A stretch of DNA of 64,000 nt from Desulfobulbaceae bacterium (GTDB lineage: Bacteria > Desulfobacterota > Desulfobulbia > Desulfobulbales > Desulfocapsaceae). Below the pieces are notes generated by a model. That model did not search any database and was not told the DNA's origin. It was given only the letters and a program-made list of their open reading frames with translations. The first letter of the stretch is position 1. Every line of letters begins with the position of its first letter. A program made the position numbers and the translations under genes. The DNA is taken from assembly GCA_024636345.1 (NCBI GenBank), contig JAGXHG010000004.1, forward strand, positions 62,001 through 126,000, read 5' to 3'. Below are positions 1 through 9,226 of the stretch, in pieces.

Positions 1-1340
1 TAATAGGTTTCCAAGCCCTCCATCCTCGCCTTGCCGATCATCTCCCAGTTGCTGTCAACAAGCAAGACCCGGAACCCTGCCTGCTGCAAGGCGCGGCCGA
101 CGGCTCTCGCCACCAGATTGGCACCTATGATCAGAAACCCTCGGGGGTCTGGTTCTGCCACGCCAATCCATTTTGCGATGAACCGGGCAGTGGCACTCTG
201 TAGGACCACGGTACCGATAATCACCGAAAAGGTCAGCGGAACCAGCAATCCTGCGTCGCTGTACCCAGCCGCTTCGAGCTTGATGGCAAAGAGAGCGGAA
301 ATGGCCGCCGCCACGATGCCGCGCGGACCTATCCAGGAAAGGAGATGGCGCTCCGGCCAGCTCAGCTTGGAGCCGAGGGCGGAGATCATCACACTAAATG
401 GTCTGGAGAGGAGCTGAATGGATAGAAAGATGAAAACTACATGCCAACCCAGATGGAAAAATCGCTGAAAATCAAGACGCGCGGAGAGCACAATAAAAAG
501 CACGGAGATGAGCAGGACACTTAGGCTCTCCTTGAAATCAAGGATCTCCTCAAGTGAGACATCGCGCATATTGGCAAGCCAGATGCCCATGACCGTGACA
601 GCGAGCAGTCCGCTTCCGTGCTGAATACTGCTGGAAACGGCAAAGACAAAGATGACCAGCCCCAGAGTGGCCACACTGTGGAGAAATTCGGGTAGCCAAT
701 GGCGGCGAAGAATGGAGCCGTAAAGATAACCGGCCAGGGATCCGAGCAGAAGGCCTATCCCGACAATCCTGGCAAAGGCAAGCAAGGTATGGCTCAGGGC
801 GTGGCCACTGCTGCCGGCCAGGATGAACTCATAGACCAGTACGGCCAGGGTTGCACCGATGGGATCGATGACAATCCCTTCCCAGCGCAGAATATTAGCC
901 ACGGCGGCAGTGGGCTTGACCGTTCGCAGCATGGGTACAATGACGGTGGGACCGGTCACCGAGGTGATCGCCCCAAAGAGCAGTGCCAGTCCCCAGGGTA
1001 CGTCAAGGACCAAGCGCGTGGCGGCGGCGGTGATCAACCAGGTGGACAGCAGGCCGAAAGAGATCATCCTGCGGACCACCCGCTCCAGCCCGGCAATCTG
1101 ATGAAAGCGCAGGGTGAGGCTGCCCTCGAAGAGGATCACCGCAACAGAAAGGGAAATGAAGGGAAAAAGCAGATCGCCGAAAAGGGCGTCGGAGTCGAGC
1201 CAGCCGGTGAGCGGCCCGGCAATGATCCCGGCAAAAAGGAGAAAGAGGATTGCAGGCAGCTTTACCCGCCAGGCAAACCACTGACAGAGGATACCGGCAA
1301 AGACAACAGCAGCGAGGATAAAAACCTTATCAATCAACAC
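1..1340 (-). CDS. CPA1-type cation:proton antiporter with C-terminal TrkA-N/Rossmann domain (partial, runs off left edge)
   Basis: Likely exchanges Na+ or K+ for H+ across the inner membrane. The reverse strand is open from a GTG at 1340 to the window edge. It encodes about a dozen hydrophobic segments typical of the Na_H_Exchanger family, including a GAITSVTGPTVIVP stretch and an RWEGIVIDPIGA stretch that match the ion-binding helices. After about residue 400 comes a soluble part starting GFLIIGANLVARAVG, a glycine-rich Rossmann motif as in TrkA-N/KefC regulatory domains, so nucleotide control is plausible. The C-terminus lies outside the window. The GTG start is my choice: an AAAGG-like element lies upstream, and the nearby ATG is out of frame. 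Cation specificity cannot be read from the sequence. Confidence 0.85.
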   Translation of the reverse strand, partial: MLIDKVFILAAVVFAGILCQWFAWRVKLPAILFLLFAGIIAGPLTGWLDSDALFGDLLFPFISLSVAVILFEGSLTLRFHQIAGLERVVRRMISFGLLSTWLITAAATRLVLDVPWGLALLFGAITSVTGPTVIVPMLRTVKPTAAVANILRWEGIVIDPIGATLAVLVYEFILAGSSGHALSHTLLAFARIVGIGLLLGSLAGYLYGSILRRHWLPEFLHSVATLGLVIFVFAVSSSIQHGSGLLAVTVMGIWLANMRDVSLEEILDFKESLSVLLISVLFIVLSARLDFQRFFHLGWHVVFIFLSIQLLSRPFSVMISALGSKLSWPERHLLSWIGPRGIVAAAISALFAIKLEAAGYSDAGLLVPLTFSVIIGTVVLQSATARFIAKWIGVAEPDPRGFLIIGANLVARAVGRALQQAGFRVLLVDSNWEMIGKARMEGLETY

Positions 1341-1427
1341 GGGGCATTACCTTTTCTCGTTTTCTTTTTATGGGGGAAGAACGGTCGCCAACCAGACCGG
1401 TTCATCACCATTGCCTAGCTGATGGAT

Positions 1428-2351
1428 TCACCCATTCACAACCTTGATTCCTTCAAGTCGCCAGGCCTCAGTCCCAACCGGTCTGGCCCAAGTCCACTCT
1501 TCGGCAAACTTGACCGGATCCGTCATACTGCCTTCCACCAGGGCGTCGCTGTGTTCATCTACAGTGTAATCGAGGAGATTGGCGGTAAAGAGCACAGTGA
1601 CAAAATCCTCACCATTTTCTTGACCCGCAGCCACGATCTCCACCTTACGGATGGAGATGCTCTCCAGTTTATTGATGTGGCCAAGCTGTCGCATCTCTGC
1701 AAACTGACGATCATATTCAGTGGCAAGCTCCTCTCCAAGCAGATGGCGATAGGAGGCGATATCACGCCGCATCCAGCCAGCCTGAACCTTAAAAAAGACA
1801 TCTGAGGCCACCTCGACAAAATGATTCCCATCAAAGTCAGGATCGCTCTGCCGGATCATGGCCAGCCCCTCATCAAGGGTTCCCGACAAGGCGCCAGGAG
1901 GGGGAGGAGGAACAGCCCCACCCATGCCACCGGGTTGATTGCCTGAAAAAAAAGACCCGGGAGCCTGCGTTGGCGGCTGATAGCCCTGATACTGCCCAGA
2001 GACCGGGGGTTTAATAAAGCGTCTGTAGAAGAAATAGCCAACCCCGCCTAACAAAAGCAGGGGGAGTATCCCCATGCCGCTGCCGCCCATGCCAAACATG
2101 CTGCCAAACAACATGCCGCCCAAGGCGCCACCCAGCAAACCACCGGCCAGCCCCCTGCCGAATCCAGATCTATTTTGACTGCCTAAAGTGGACTGATTCG
2201 TGGCCGGCGACTTCGGTACACTGCGACTGAAAGAACGGCCACCTGAGCGGGAACGGGCATCGGCAAAGTCAGCGGTAATCCCAGCCTCAATGAACATGAA
2301 GGCTATCAATACAAGGAACAAGGGGGTAAGACGAGTAAAAAGAGAAGACAT
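1428..2351 (-). CDS. Tim44-like domain protein
   Basis: 307 residues. An N-terminal hydrophobic signal or anchor (about 10-32) precedes a Ser/Arg-rich stretch, then a Gly/Met/Phe-rich segment (about 68-105), a second hydrophobic segment (GILPLLLLGGVGYFFYRRF) and a Pro/Gln linker. A C-terminal domain (about 155-305) has the alpha+beta pattern of bacterial Tim44-like proteins, including FVEVASDVFFKVQAGW and EEWTWARPVG. The family binds membranes and its role in bacteria is poorly defined. A TGGAG element lies upstream of the ATG. It is read in the same direction as the antiporter gene, 87 bp upstream of it. Confidence 0.82.
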   Translation of the reverse strand: MSSLFTRLTPLFLVLIAFMFIEAGITADFADARSRSGGRSFSRSVPKSPATNQSTLGSQNRSGFGRGLAGGLLGGALGGMLFGSMFGMGGSGMGILPLLLLGGVGYFFYRRFIKPPVSGQYQGYQPPTQAPGSFFSGNQPGGMGGAVPPPPPGALSGTLDEGLAMIRQSDPDFDGNHFVEVASDVFFKVQAGWMRRDIASYRHLLGEELATEYDRQFAEMRQLGHINKLESISIRKVEIVAAGQENGEDFVTVLFTANLLDYTVDEHSDALVEGSMTDPVKFAEEWTWARPVGTEAWRLEGIKVVNG

Positions 2352-2395
2352 AAGGATACTCCAGAGGATAAAAAGATTTTTCTGAACTTCTTATT

Positions 2396-2506
2396 TAAGA
2401 GCCGTTACGAAAGAACCATTCCATTCGTAGACCATATATGGCCCAGCATCACTCGCTCCAGGGAGGGGTGAAGAGCAAACTGACCATTTCGTCATAGCTC
2501 CTTATA
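2396..2506. repeat. Inverted-repeat (MITE/REP-like) element in the 2352-2677 intergenic region
   Basis: The left end (GAGCCGTTACGAAAG) and the right end (TTTCGTCATAGCTCC) are imperfect inverted repeats about 110 bp apart. The interior (ATGGCCC... GAAGAGC) resembles sequence at 56345-56370. Related ends occur at 56306, 57606-57667 and 62336. No ORF of note lies in this 326-bp gap. Confidence 0.55.
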
Positions 2507-2677
2507 CCAATCACAGCATTTCAATATTACGGTTATTTTTGAACAACGGCCGATTGTATGGTATGAAGAGACTCTCCTGGTTCACTTCAGGAATCTATTA
2601 TCTTAGCAAGCCGCCCAAGGGTTGTCATCTCTTTTCGGCGCCGTAAAACTTCACAAAACTTCAATCCGACTCCAGAC

Positions 2678-4186
2678 ATGCTCCTCATCTATCCCCCCTT
2701 GGCCAAACCCTGTGAAGCCCCGGCCGGTATTGCCCAACTAGCCGGCACCCTGCTGGGCCATGGCCTGACCAACTGCACTCTGCTGGATGCCAACCTTGAG
2801 GGGCAGCTTCATCTCCTGGGCCTGCAGCCACAGGCAGATGACACCTGGACCAGACGCGCTGTCCGGGCCATAGACGACAACCTGAAGAGGATGCGCAGCC
2901 CTGAGATCTACACCAGCCCGGCGCGGTATCAACGGGCCGTGGCCGATATCAACCGCCTGCTGGAACAGGTGGGATTGAAACAAGAGCTTGGCCTGAATCT
3001 GGCCAATTACCAGGATCCCACCATATCCCCACTCAAAAGCTCTGACCTCCTGCGCTGTGCAGCAGATCCTGAAAAAAACATCTTCTTCCCCTGGTTTGCC
3101 GAACGGCTGACCAGGATCCTAAAAAACACCAACCCACAAATGGTGGGCCTTTCCCTCAATTACCTGAGCCAGGCCCCAACCACCTTTGCCATGATCGGTT
3201 TTCTGAAAAGAATTGCGCCGAATCTGCCCATCGTCGCCGGTGGCGGGCTGATCACCTCCTGGCTGCGCAACCCGGCCTGGAGCAATCCCTTTGCTGGGAT
3301 CATCGACCATCTGGTGGCAGGTCCTGGTGAAGAGCCCTTGCTGAAACTCTTAGGAATCGAGAACACGGGACACCACCAGACGCCCGACTTCCAGGACCTC
3401 CACCAAAAAGGATATCTTGCACCTGGTTTCATCCTCCCCTACGCCGCATCATCCGGCTGCTACTGGAACCGGTGCTCGTTCTGCCCGGAAAAGGCCGAAG
3501 AGAACCCCTACCATTCCCTCTCTGCGGACAGAGTCGTGCACGATCTTGCCACCCTCTGCCGGAAGACAGAGCCTGTTCTCATCCATTTTCTCGACAACGC
3601 CATTGCCCCGGCCCTGATGCGCAGACTGACCGAAACACCCCCTGGCGTACCCTGGTATGGATTTGCCCGGGTCAGCCCCCTGCTCACTGACCCCGAATTC
3701 TGCCGCCGCCTACGCCAGTCGGGCTGCCTGATGCTGAAACTGGGTATCGAATCTGGCGACCAGTCCGTGCTGAATGCCATGGATAAGGGCATTGATCTGC
3801 AGATGGTGGCCCAGACCTTGACCGCCCTTGAGCAGGCCGGAATTGCTACCTATGTCTATCTGCTCTTCGGTACCCCCTCCGAAGGGCTGGCCCAGGCCCG
3901 CAGGACCCTGGACTTTGTGGTAACCCATCAGCGCGCCATCACCTTTCTCAATCTGGCCGTCTTTAATATGCCGGTATGCAGCCCTGAGGCCAATGACCTG
4001 CATACACAAGATTTCTATGAGGGCGACCTCTCCCTGTACAGCGATTTTGTGCACCCACAGGGCTGGGGACGCAAGGCAATCCGTACTTTTCTGGACAAGG
4101 AATTCAAGCGCCATCCGGCCATCATCCCCATCCTCCAGAGGGACCCCCCCATCTTCACCTCAAACCATGCACCATTTATGCTCTAA
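2678..4186 (+). CDS. B12-binding-type radical SAM protein
   Basis: 502 residues. The N-terminus (MLLIYPPLAKPCEAPAGIAQ) and the GGG segment near residue 190 are typical of the Rossmann-like cobalamin-binding region found before many radical SAM cores, although a DxHxxG motif is not obvious. The radical SAM cysteines are in GCYWNRCSFCPE (about 261-269). The first gap holds four residues (CX4CX2C), as in some members of this superfamily. GIESGDQSVLNAMDKG (about 356-371) is the usual SAM-binding beta-strand region. The substrate is unknown. The flavoprotein gene starts 30 bp downstream, so the two are probably co-transcribed. Confidence 0.8.
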   Translation: MLLIYPPLAKPCEAPAGIAQLAGTLLGHGLTNCTLLDANLEGQLHLLGLQPQADDTWTRRAVRAIDDNLKRMRSPEIYTSPARYQRAVADINRLLEQVGLKQELGLNLANYQDPTISPLKSSDLLRCAADPEKNIFFPWFAERLTRILKNTNPQMVGLSLNYLSQAPTTFAMIGFLKRIAPNLPIVAGGGLITSWLRNPAWSNPFAGIIDHLVAGPGEEPLLKLLGIENTGHHQTPDFQDLHQKGYLAPGFILPYAASSGCYWNRCSFCPEKAEENPYHSLSADRVVHDLATLCRKTEPVLIHFLDNAIAPALMRRLTETPPGVPWYGFARVSPLLTDPEFCRRLRQSGCLMLKLGIESGDQSVLNAMDKGIDLQMVAQTLTALEQAGIATYVYLLFGTPSEGLAQARRTLDFVVTHQRAITFLNLAVFNMPVCSPEANDLHTQDFYEGDLSLYSDFVHPQGWGRKAIRTFLDKEFKRHPAIIPILQRDPPIFTSNHAPFML

Positions 4187-4216
4187 AAAAAATAATGAAA
4201 CAGGAATCAGAATACA

Positions 4217-5470
4217 ATGAATAAACGAAAAGTCATCGTCATCGGCGGCGGCGCGGCAGGATTAATGGCAGCCGGACAAGCGGCTGCAGCAGGCGCGGAA
4301 GTCCTCATCCTCGAGAAGATGAAACGTCCCGGCCGCAAGATCTGCATCACCGGCAAGGGACGCTGCAACATCACCAACATCGCCGGAATCAAAGAGTTCA
4401 TTGAGCACTTTGACTCCAATGGCCGCTTCCTGCGCCAGGCATTCTCTCAGTTTTTTGCCCCGGAACTGATGGCCTTCCTTGAGCAGCAGGGACTGGAGCT
4501 GGTGAGTGAGAGAGGAGGACGGGTATTTCCTGCCAGCGGCAAAGCCCCGGACGTGGTCAAGGTTTTTCAGCAGTGGCTGCAGAAAAACGGTGTCCAGATC
4601 AAGACTGAGTCCAGGGTTGAACTCCTGCTGACTACCAATGGAAAGGTGAGCGGTGTGTTGTGCAATGATGAAGCGATGGGCTGCGATGCGGTAATCCTGG
4701 CCACCGGCGGCGCCTCTTACGCAGCCACCGGATCAACAGGGGATGGCTATCGACTGGCGGCAGCGGTCGGTCACACCATCATCCCCATCAGACCGGCGCT
4801 GGTACCCCTGGAAACCGCCGGCGACCTGGCAGCAGAGATGGACGGTCTTGATCTGCGCAATATCAATGTGCGGCTGCTTAAAAATGGCAAACGTTGTCGA
4901 CAGGCCTTTGGCGAGATGAGTTTCACCAAATTCGGGGTAACCGGACCGGTAATCCTGACTCTGAGCGGCGAGGTGGTGGACGGCCTGCGGAAAGAAGACA
5001 AAATGACCCTCTCCATCGACCTGAAACCGGCGCTCGATGAGCAAAAACTGGAGGCCAGACTGCTCCGTGATCTGGAGAGCCGCAGCAAGGAGCCAATCCC
5101 CAGCCTCCTGCGCGGCCTGCTTCCCCGCGAGATGATCCCGGTCTGTCTGAAACTCACCGAGATCCCCGAAGACCGTCTTGCCAGTCAGGTCACAGCCAAG
5201 GAGCGCAAACGGCTGAAGAGCTGGCTCAAGGATTTCCGCCTGGAAATCAGCGGCCATCGCCCCTTCACCGAGGCCATCATTACCGCAGGCGGAGTGGATC
5301 TGAAAGAGGTGGATCCACGAACCATGGAGTCACACAAGGCCCGGGGACTCTATCTGGCAGGTGAGATCCTTGATATCCAAGGCGATACCGGCGGCTATAA
5401 CCTCCAGGCCGCCTTTTCAACGGGCTGGCTGGCCGGGCACGCAGCTGCCATCGGACCTGATACCAAATAA
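4217..5470 (+). CDS. HI0933/YhiN-family flavoprotein (NAD(P)/FAD-dependent oxidoreductase)
   Basis: 417 residues, the usual length for the family. The N-terminal dinucleotide motif VIGGGAAGLMAAGQA (about 7-21) is followed by the family hallmark KMKRPGRKICITGKGRCNITN (from about residue 35). A second FAD contact, ILATGGASYAATGSTGDGY, lies near 158-176. The C-terminal GGVDLKEVDPRTMESHKARG and GEILDIQGDTGGYNLQAAFSTG are also diagnostic. FAD-dependent reduction is expected; the substrate is unknown. An AGGAAT element lies about 10 nt before the ATG. It probably forms an operon with the preceding radical SAM gene. Confidence 0.9.
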   Translation: MNKRKVIVIGGGAAGLMAAGQAAAAGAEVLILEKMKRPGRKICITGKGRCNITNIAGIKEFIEHFDSNGRFLRQAFSQFFAPELMAFLEQQGLELVSERGGRVFPASGKAPDVVKVFQQWLQKNGVQIKTESRVELLLTTNGKVSGVLCNDEAMGCDAVILATGGASYAATGSTGDGYRLAAAVGHTIIPIRPALVPLETAGDLAAEMDGLDLRNINVRLLKNGKRCRQAFGEMSFTKFGVTGPVILTLSGEVVDGLRKEDKMTLSIDLKPALDEQKLEARLLRDLESRSKEPIPSLLRGLLPREMIPVCLKLTEIPEDRLASQVTAKERKRLKSWLKDFRLEISGHRPFTEAIITAGGVDLKEVDPRTMESHKARGLYLAGEILDIQGDTGGYNLQAAFSTGWLAGHAAAIGPDTK

Positions 5471-5605
5471 GTTCAGACCAATTTTCTGGAGGGACATCCG
5501 GTCTGCTTTTATTCCTCAAGAGAGCATGACAAACAGCCATGAATAGAGCTTTCCCTTTTTTTTCAGGGTCTGGGGCTTATGGAGTGTCCCCCAGAAGAGG
5601 ACGTG

Positions 5606-6646
5606 CTAAAAGAAGAAGGAGAGTGTGAGGGAGCCAAAGCTGTGATTGTCGGGTTGGCCGTCGAATTCCTTGGTGCGGAGTACCTGGGTCCAGGTCAGCT
5701 TCACCTGCTTGAAGTAAAAGGCAGCCCCGCCTGCCAGATCGGCAACAAATGGTTTCTTGCCGATGCTGTGACTGTCGGCAAAGGTATTGCCATCAAGGAA
5801 AATATCCCGGAGAACTGCCCGGCCGTTCACCCCGGCAAAGAAGTAGCCGCCCTGTTGCTGGCATGCGGAAAAACTGGTGTTACCGGCCGGGCGGATCAGA
5901 CTGACACCGAAATCAGCGGGCAGATTCCAGCCCAGACGGGTCTCAAAACCGGTATTGGCATAGGTGGCCACATTGCCCAGAGAGCAGCCCAGGTGGGTGA
6001 CAGCACCGATTGCAAAGGTGTCTCTGCTGAAGAAGGGCGCCAAGCGCCACTTGCGTTCGTAAATCGCGGCCAGGCCGGGTTCGTTTTTCAGCTGATGCTC
6101 CCAGCCGTTTGGCCGTTGCAGATCACGGAGGTCGTGTACCGCTGTTTGCGTCTCATCGGCAAAGGATTCCGGACCGACCATACCAAGCTGCAGCTCGATG
6201 GTGTCCATACGCCCGCTGCTTTTGGTGTGAAATGCCGTGGCAAAATAGGTCCAGCCGGCATAGGGACGGTCGTCAATAATCAGATCGCTGCGGGATATAT
6301 CGGCAGGGCTGTACATGTTCTGACCAAGGGAGAATTCCACCTTGCGTTTCAAGGCCGGATTCGGATCATTGATAAAGGGCAGCCGATAGATGTATTCAAG
6401 GCTCCAATCGGGCAGCTTACCGCTCTCGACAAAGCTCAAGAGGTCCGGAGAGATGAGGGATATCTTGACGCCGTTAGTGTAGTTGCTATCCGTGCCGGTA
6501 AAGAGGTCGTTTTCAAAATAGACATTGACGGCCCACGGCAGTTTCTCTTCTCCAGCGGCCAGAGAAGGTGTTGCCGGAACGATCAAGAAAAGGCACGGAG
6601 AGAGCAGGGAGAAAAAGGCCAATTGGCCGAAACGGGCAAGGGGCAC
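5606..6646 (-). CDS. LpxR-family outer-membrane lipid A deacylase-like protein (DUF2219)
   Basis: 346 residues with a signal peptide ending at about PSLAA (residue 31). The mature start contains VYFENDLFTGTDSNYTNG, the conserved Asn-Asp strand of LpxR-type 3'-O-deacylases. Alternating beta-barrel strands follow and the last residue is an aromatic Phe (SLTLSFFF), as required for BAM insertion. LpxR removes the 3'-acyloxyacyl chain of lipid A; whether this protein does so depends on catalytic His/Ser residues that I cannot align by eye. The start ATG lies 3 bp after the stop of the upstream thioesterase gene, so the two are translationally linked. Confidence 0.8.
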   Translation of the reverse strand: MPLARFGQLAFFSLLSPCLFLIVPATPSLAAGEEKLPWAVNVYFENDLFTGTDSNYTNGVKISLISPDLLSFVESGKLPDWSLEYIYRLPFINDPNPALKRKVEFSLGQNMYSPADISRSDLIIDDRPYAGWTYFATAFHTKSSGRMDTIELQLGMVGPESFADETQTAVHDLRDLQRPNGWEHQLKNEPGLAAIYERKWRLAPFFSRDTFAIGAVTHLGCSLGNVATYANTGFETRLGWNLPADFGVSLIRPAGNTSFSACQQQGGYFFAGVNGRAVLRDIFLDGNTFADSHSIGKKPFVADLAGGAAFYFKQVKLTWTQVLRTKEFDGQPDNHSFGSLTLSFFF

Positions 6647-6649
6647 GAA

Positions 6650-7066
6650 CTACCTCCGCACCTTCACAGGCTGCATTTCATCATCGACGGCCACAAAGGT
6701 AAAGAGCCCTTCAATCGCCTTTTTCCGGCTCTCATCATGTTCATCATACTCATCATACATCTGCTCCAGATAAACAGTCACCCGGACCTGCAAACTGGTG
6801 TTACCCACCTTCACCACCCGGCCCACCAGCTCGACAAAGGTGCCGGCCGGGATCGGGTGTTTAAAGTCAATGCGGTCCGAGCAGACCGTCACCATCTTCT
6901 GACGGCTGAAACGGGTAGCGGTGATGAAGGCTGCCTCATCCATCCATTGCAGGGCAGTACCACCGAACAAGGTGGCGTAATGGTTGGTGGTATTTGGGAA
7001 CACTGCCTTGGTAATCCTGGTTTCTGAAGCCTCTATTCTTTCTTCGCTGGACATATCAAAACTCAC
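6650..7066 (-). CDS. Acyl-CoA thioesterase (YciA-like hotdog fold)
   Basis: 138 residues, a single hotdog domain. The motif NHYATLFGGTALQWMDEAAFITA (about 28-50) carries the catalytic Asp and the helix entry of the YciA/BFIT class, and VCSDRIDFKHPIPAGTFVEL matches the second conserved strand. It is predicted to hydrolyse acyl-CoA in the cytoplasm. It is the first gene of a two-gene unit with the lpxR-like gene, which may hint at lipid remodelling, but this is only context. Confidence 0.88.
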   Translation of the reverse strand: MSFDMSSEERIEASETRITKAVFPNTTNHYATLFGGTALQWMDEAAFITATRFSRQKMVTVCSDRIDFKHPIPAGTFVELVGRVVKVGNTSLQVRVTVYLEQMYDEYDEHDESRKKAIEGLFTFVAVDDEMQPVKVRR

Positions 7067-7162
7067 TGGGGAAATGGGGAAATAAAGGAAATATGCCAGC
7101 AGAGTAACTTTTCACAGCCTTTCTGTGACTTCTTGGTCATCAGGTCATCATCCTGACACACA

Positions 7163-9214
7163 TCAAACCTTGCTCACCCGGCACATGAAGGTACGCTGGC
7201 CCGGGGTGCCGGTGATGGGGTTGCGGGTATCGTCATCGGTGAGGGTGTTGAGGTTATAGTCAACCTTGTAATCACCCCAGCCCCAGGCGATACGGATTGA
7301 ACCGGGATGGACTATCGACGAAACCCTGGCCGGCATGACAATGGATCCTTTCGGGGTGGTGATCTGCAGCTGGTCGCCATCCTCAATCTGTTGTAGCGCC
7401 GCATCGACAGGATGGATATCGACCACGCAGCCCTCCTCATTCTTGAGCAGGGTGGGGATGGTGCGGTACTGGGAGTTGGTGAAACGGATATCACGGCGGC
7501 CGCTGATCCCGATCAGGGGAAAGTCCTCCTGCTGCTCAGCAAAACTGATGGCTTTTTCAGGAAAGCCATCACTATAAGGCAACCCGGCATGGCCGTTTTC
7601 CTGAAGCCTGCGAGAGAAGAATTCAAATTTACCGGATGGGGTGGCAAAGCCGTCCTGCCTGTACTTTTCATGACGCAGCCCTTCCACCCTTACTCCGTCG
7701 GGCTCCTGCCGCAGTCGTTCAACGGTGACACCTGCCGGTGCCAGTTGATCATCGATGGCAGCTTCGGCACTGTGCCAGGGAAACTCCTGTTCCAGACCGA
7801 TTCTACGGCCCAGTTCAAAGACTATCTTCCAGTCAGGCCACGACTGCCCCACGGCCTCGATGACCTGATTCTGGAGGATGATCGGGTTGTTACGGGTGGC
7901 GAACCGGTTCAGTTGCGTTTTTTCAAAACAACTGGCAGCCGGCAGGATCACATCGGCCAGCTCGGCGGTTCTAGTCATGAACATATCAATGACCACCAGA
8001 AATTCCAACTCCTCCATGGCATGATGGGCCCGGCTGGAATCGGCCATGGTCACTACCGGATTGCCAGCCTGGACCACCAGCATCTTCAAACCATACGGCT
8101 TCTGATCGAGTATGGCATCCACCACACAGGACTGAACCTGATTGCCCCAGGTCTCACTGAAAGTATTAAAAAGAGGGTAGGCAGCGGTGATCGGCGGAAC
8201 GCCTACGGGCAGTCTGTCGCGGGCCTGGAGAGGGCGCAAGGAGATCGGTTGGGGCAGGACATCACCGCCGGGCCGGTCGATATTACCGGTGAGTCCCCGC
8301 AGACAGGCCACAGCACGGGTGGACTGAAAGATATCAAGCTGCATGTCCAGGCCGTTGCCATCGATCAGACAGGCTGGTTTGGTAGTTGCGTAAAGCCTGG
8401 CAGCCTCCCGCACCTGTTGCGGATCAAGCCAGATGCCGGGAGCGATGGTATCGAGGGAATAGCGGCCGGCCACCTCTCGAAGCTGGTCAAAGCCGATGGT
8501 AAATCCCTCGACAAATTCATGATCAATGAGATCCTGGCTGATGATCTCATTAATCATGGCCATGGCCAACAGGCCGTCATGACCGGGTTTGATCTGCAGC
8601 CAGATGTCGGCTTTTCTGGCCAGAGGGGTCTGGATCGGGTCAACCACAATGAGCTTGGCGCCATTACTGACGGCATGGCTGATGGCATCGGCCACACCTA
8701 AGGTGGTATCGGCGTCATACTTGCCCCAAACCAGGATGCACTTGGCCTTGGCTGCCTCAGGAAAGGCCATGGCCCCATAGGTATAGGTGTGGGCCATCTC
8801 CCGGGCCACAAAGCAGATGGAGCCGTTGCCGATGGTATTGGGGGAACCGTAGCAGTTCATCAAGCGGTTGGCATAATCCCAGGGAGATCCCCAATCCGCA
8901 GCCATACCCCGCAGCCAGCCTACGGCCTCAGGCCGGGCCTGTCCTTGGTAGTGTTTGAAGCGTGATGCCACCAGATCCAAGGCCTCATCCCAGCTTGCCT
9001 GGCGAAAGGCACCATCCTTTTGCCTGATCAATGGGGTAGTGAGGCGTTTGTCTGAATAGACAATATCCGCTGCCGCCTGCAACTTCAGACAGGGGCTGCG
9101 TTTGTCCTTGCTAAGGAATGATTTACGCTGGGCCGATACCAGTTTACCGGCAACGACTTCCACCTCCACCGGGCAACAGGAGGAACACATCCGACAAACA
9201 GTATCTTTTTTCAT
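7163..9214 (-). CDS. Single-subunit molybdopterin (Mo/W-bisMGD) oxidoreductase
   Basis: 683 residues. The N-terminal [4Fe-4S] ligands are C7, C10, C14 and C42, giving the spacing C-X2-C-X3-C-X27-C of the DMSO reductase family. Mid-protein motifs include GNGSICFVAREMAHTYTYG, whose Cys is the likely metal ligand position, and LVVQAGNPVVTMADS; the C-terminal molydop-binding domain covers about 560-680. There is no TAT signal, so it is cytoplasmic. No iron-sulfur or membrane subunit is adjacent, which resembles single-subunit enzymes such as acetylene hydratase-type or thiosulfate/formate-type proteins. The substrate is not deducible. GAGG lies 5 nt before the ATG. The gene follows the Trm112-like methyltransferase by 12 bp. 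Confidence 0.85.
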   Translation of the reverse strand: MKKDTVCRMCSSCCPVEVEVVAGKLVSAQRKSFLSKDKRSPCLKLQAAADIVYSDKRLTTPLIRQKDGAFRQASWDEALDLVASRFKHYQGQARPEAVGWLRGMAADWGSPWDYANRLMNCYGSPNTIGNGSICFVAREMAHTYTYGAMAFPEAAKAKCILVWGKYDADTTLGVADAISHAVSNGAKLIVVDPIQTPLARKADIWLQIKPGHDGLLAMAMINEIISQDLIDHEFVEGFTIGFDQLREVAGRYSLDTIAPGIWLDPQQVREAARLYATTKPACLIDGNGLDMQLDIFQSTRAVACLRGLTGNIDRPGGDVLPQPISLRPLQARDRLPVGVPPITAAYPLFNTFSETWGNQVQSCVVDAILDQKPYGLKMLVVQAGNPVVTMADSSRAHHAMEELEFLVVIDMFMTRTAELADVILPAASCFEKTQLNRFATRNNPIILQNQVIEAVGQSWPDWKIVFELGRRIGLEQEFPWHSAEAAIDDQLAPAGVTVERLRQEPDGVRVEGLRHEKYRQDGFATPSGKFEFFSRRLQENGHAGLPYSDGFPEKAISFAEQQEDFPLIGISGRRDIRFTNSQYRTIPTLLKNEEGCVVDIHPVDAALQQIEDGDQLQITTPKGSIVMPARVSSIVHPGSIRIAWGWGDYKVDYNLNTLTDDDTRNPITGTPGQRTFMCRVSKV

Positions 9215-9226
9215 GACGACCTCGAT

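Noticed and set aside
699-1418. 239-codon plus-strand open frame
   Set aside because: Antisense to the antiporter gene, whose reverse-strand frame has clear transmembrane and Rossmann motifs.
5579-7027. 482-codon plus-strand open frame
   Set aside because: Antisense to the lpxR-like and thioesterase genes; no recognisable domain, and composition typical of a shadow frame.
7412-8701. 429-codon plus-strand open frame
   Set aside because: Antisense to the molybdopterin enzyme, which has perfectly spaced cysteine ligands.
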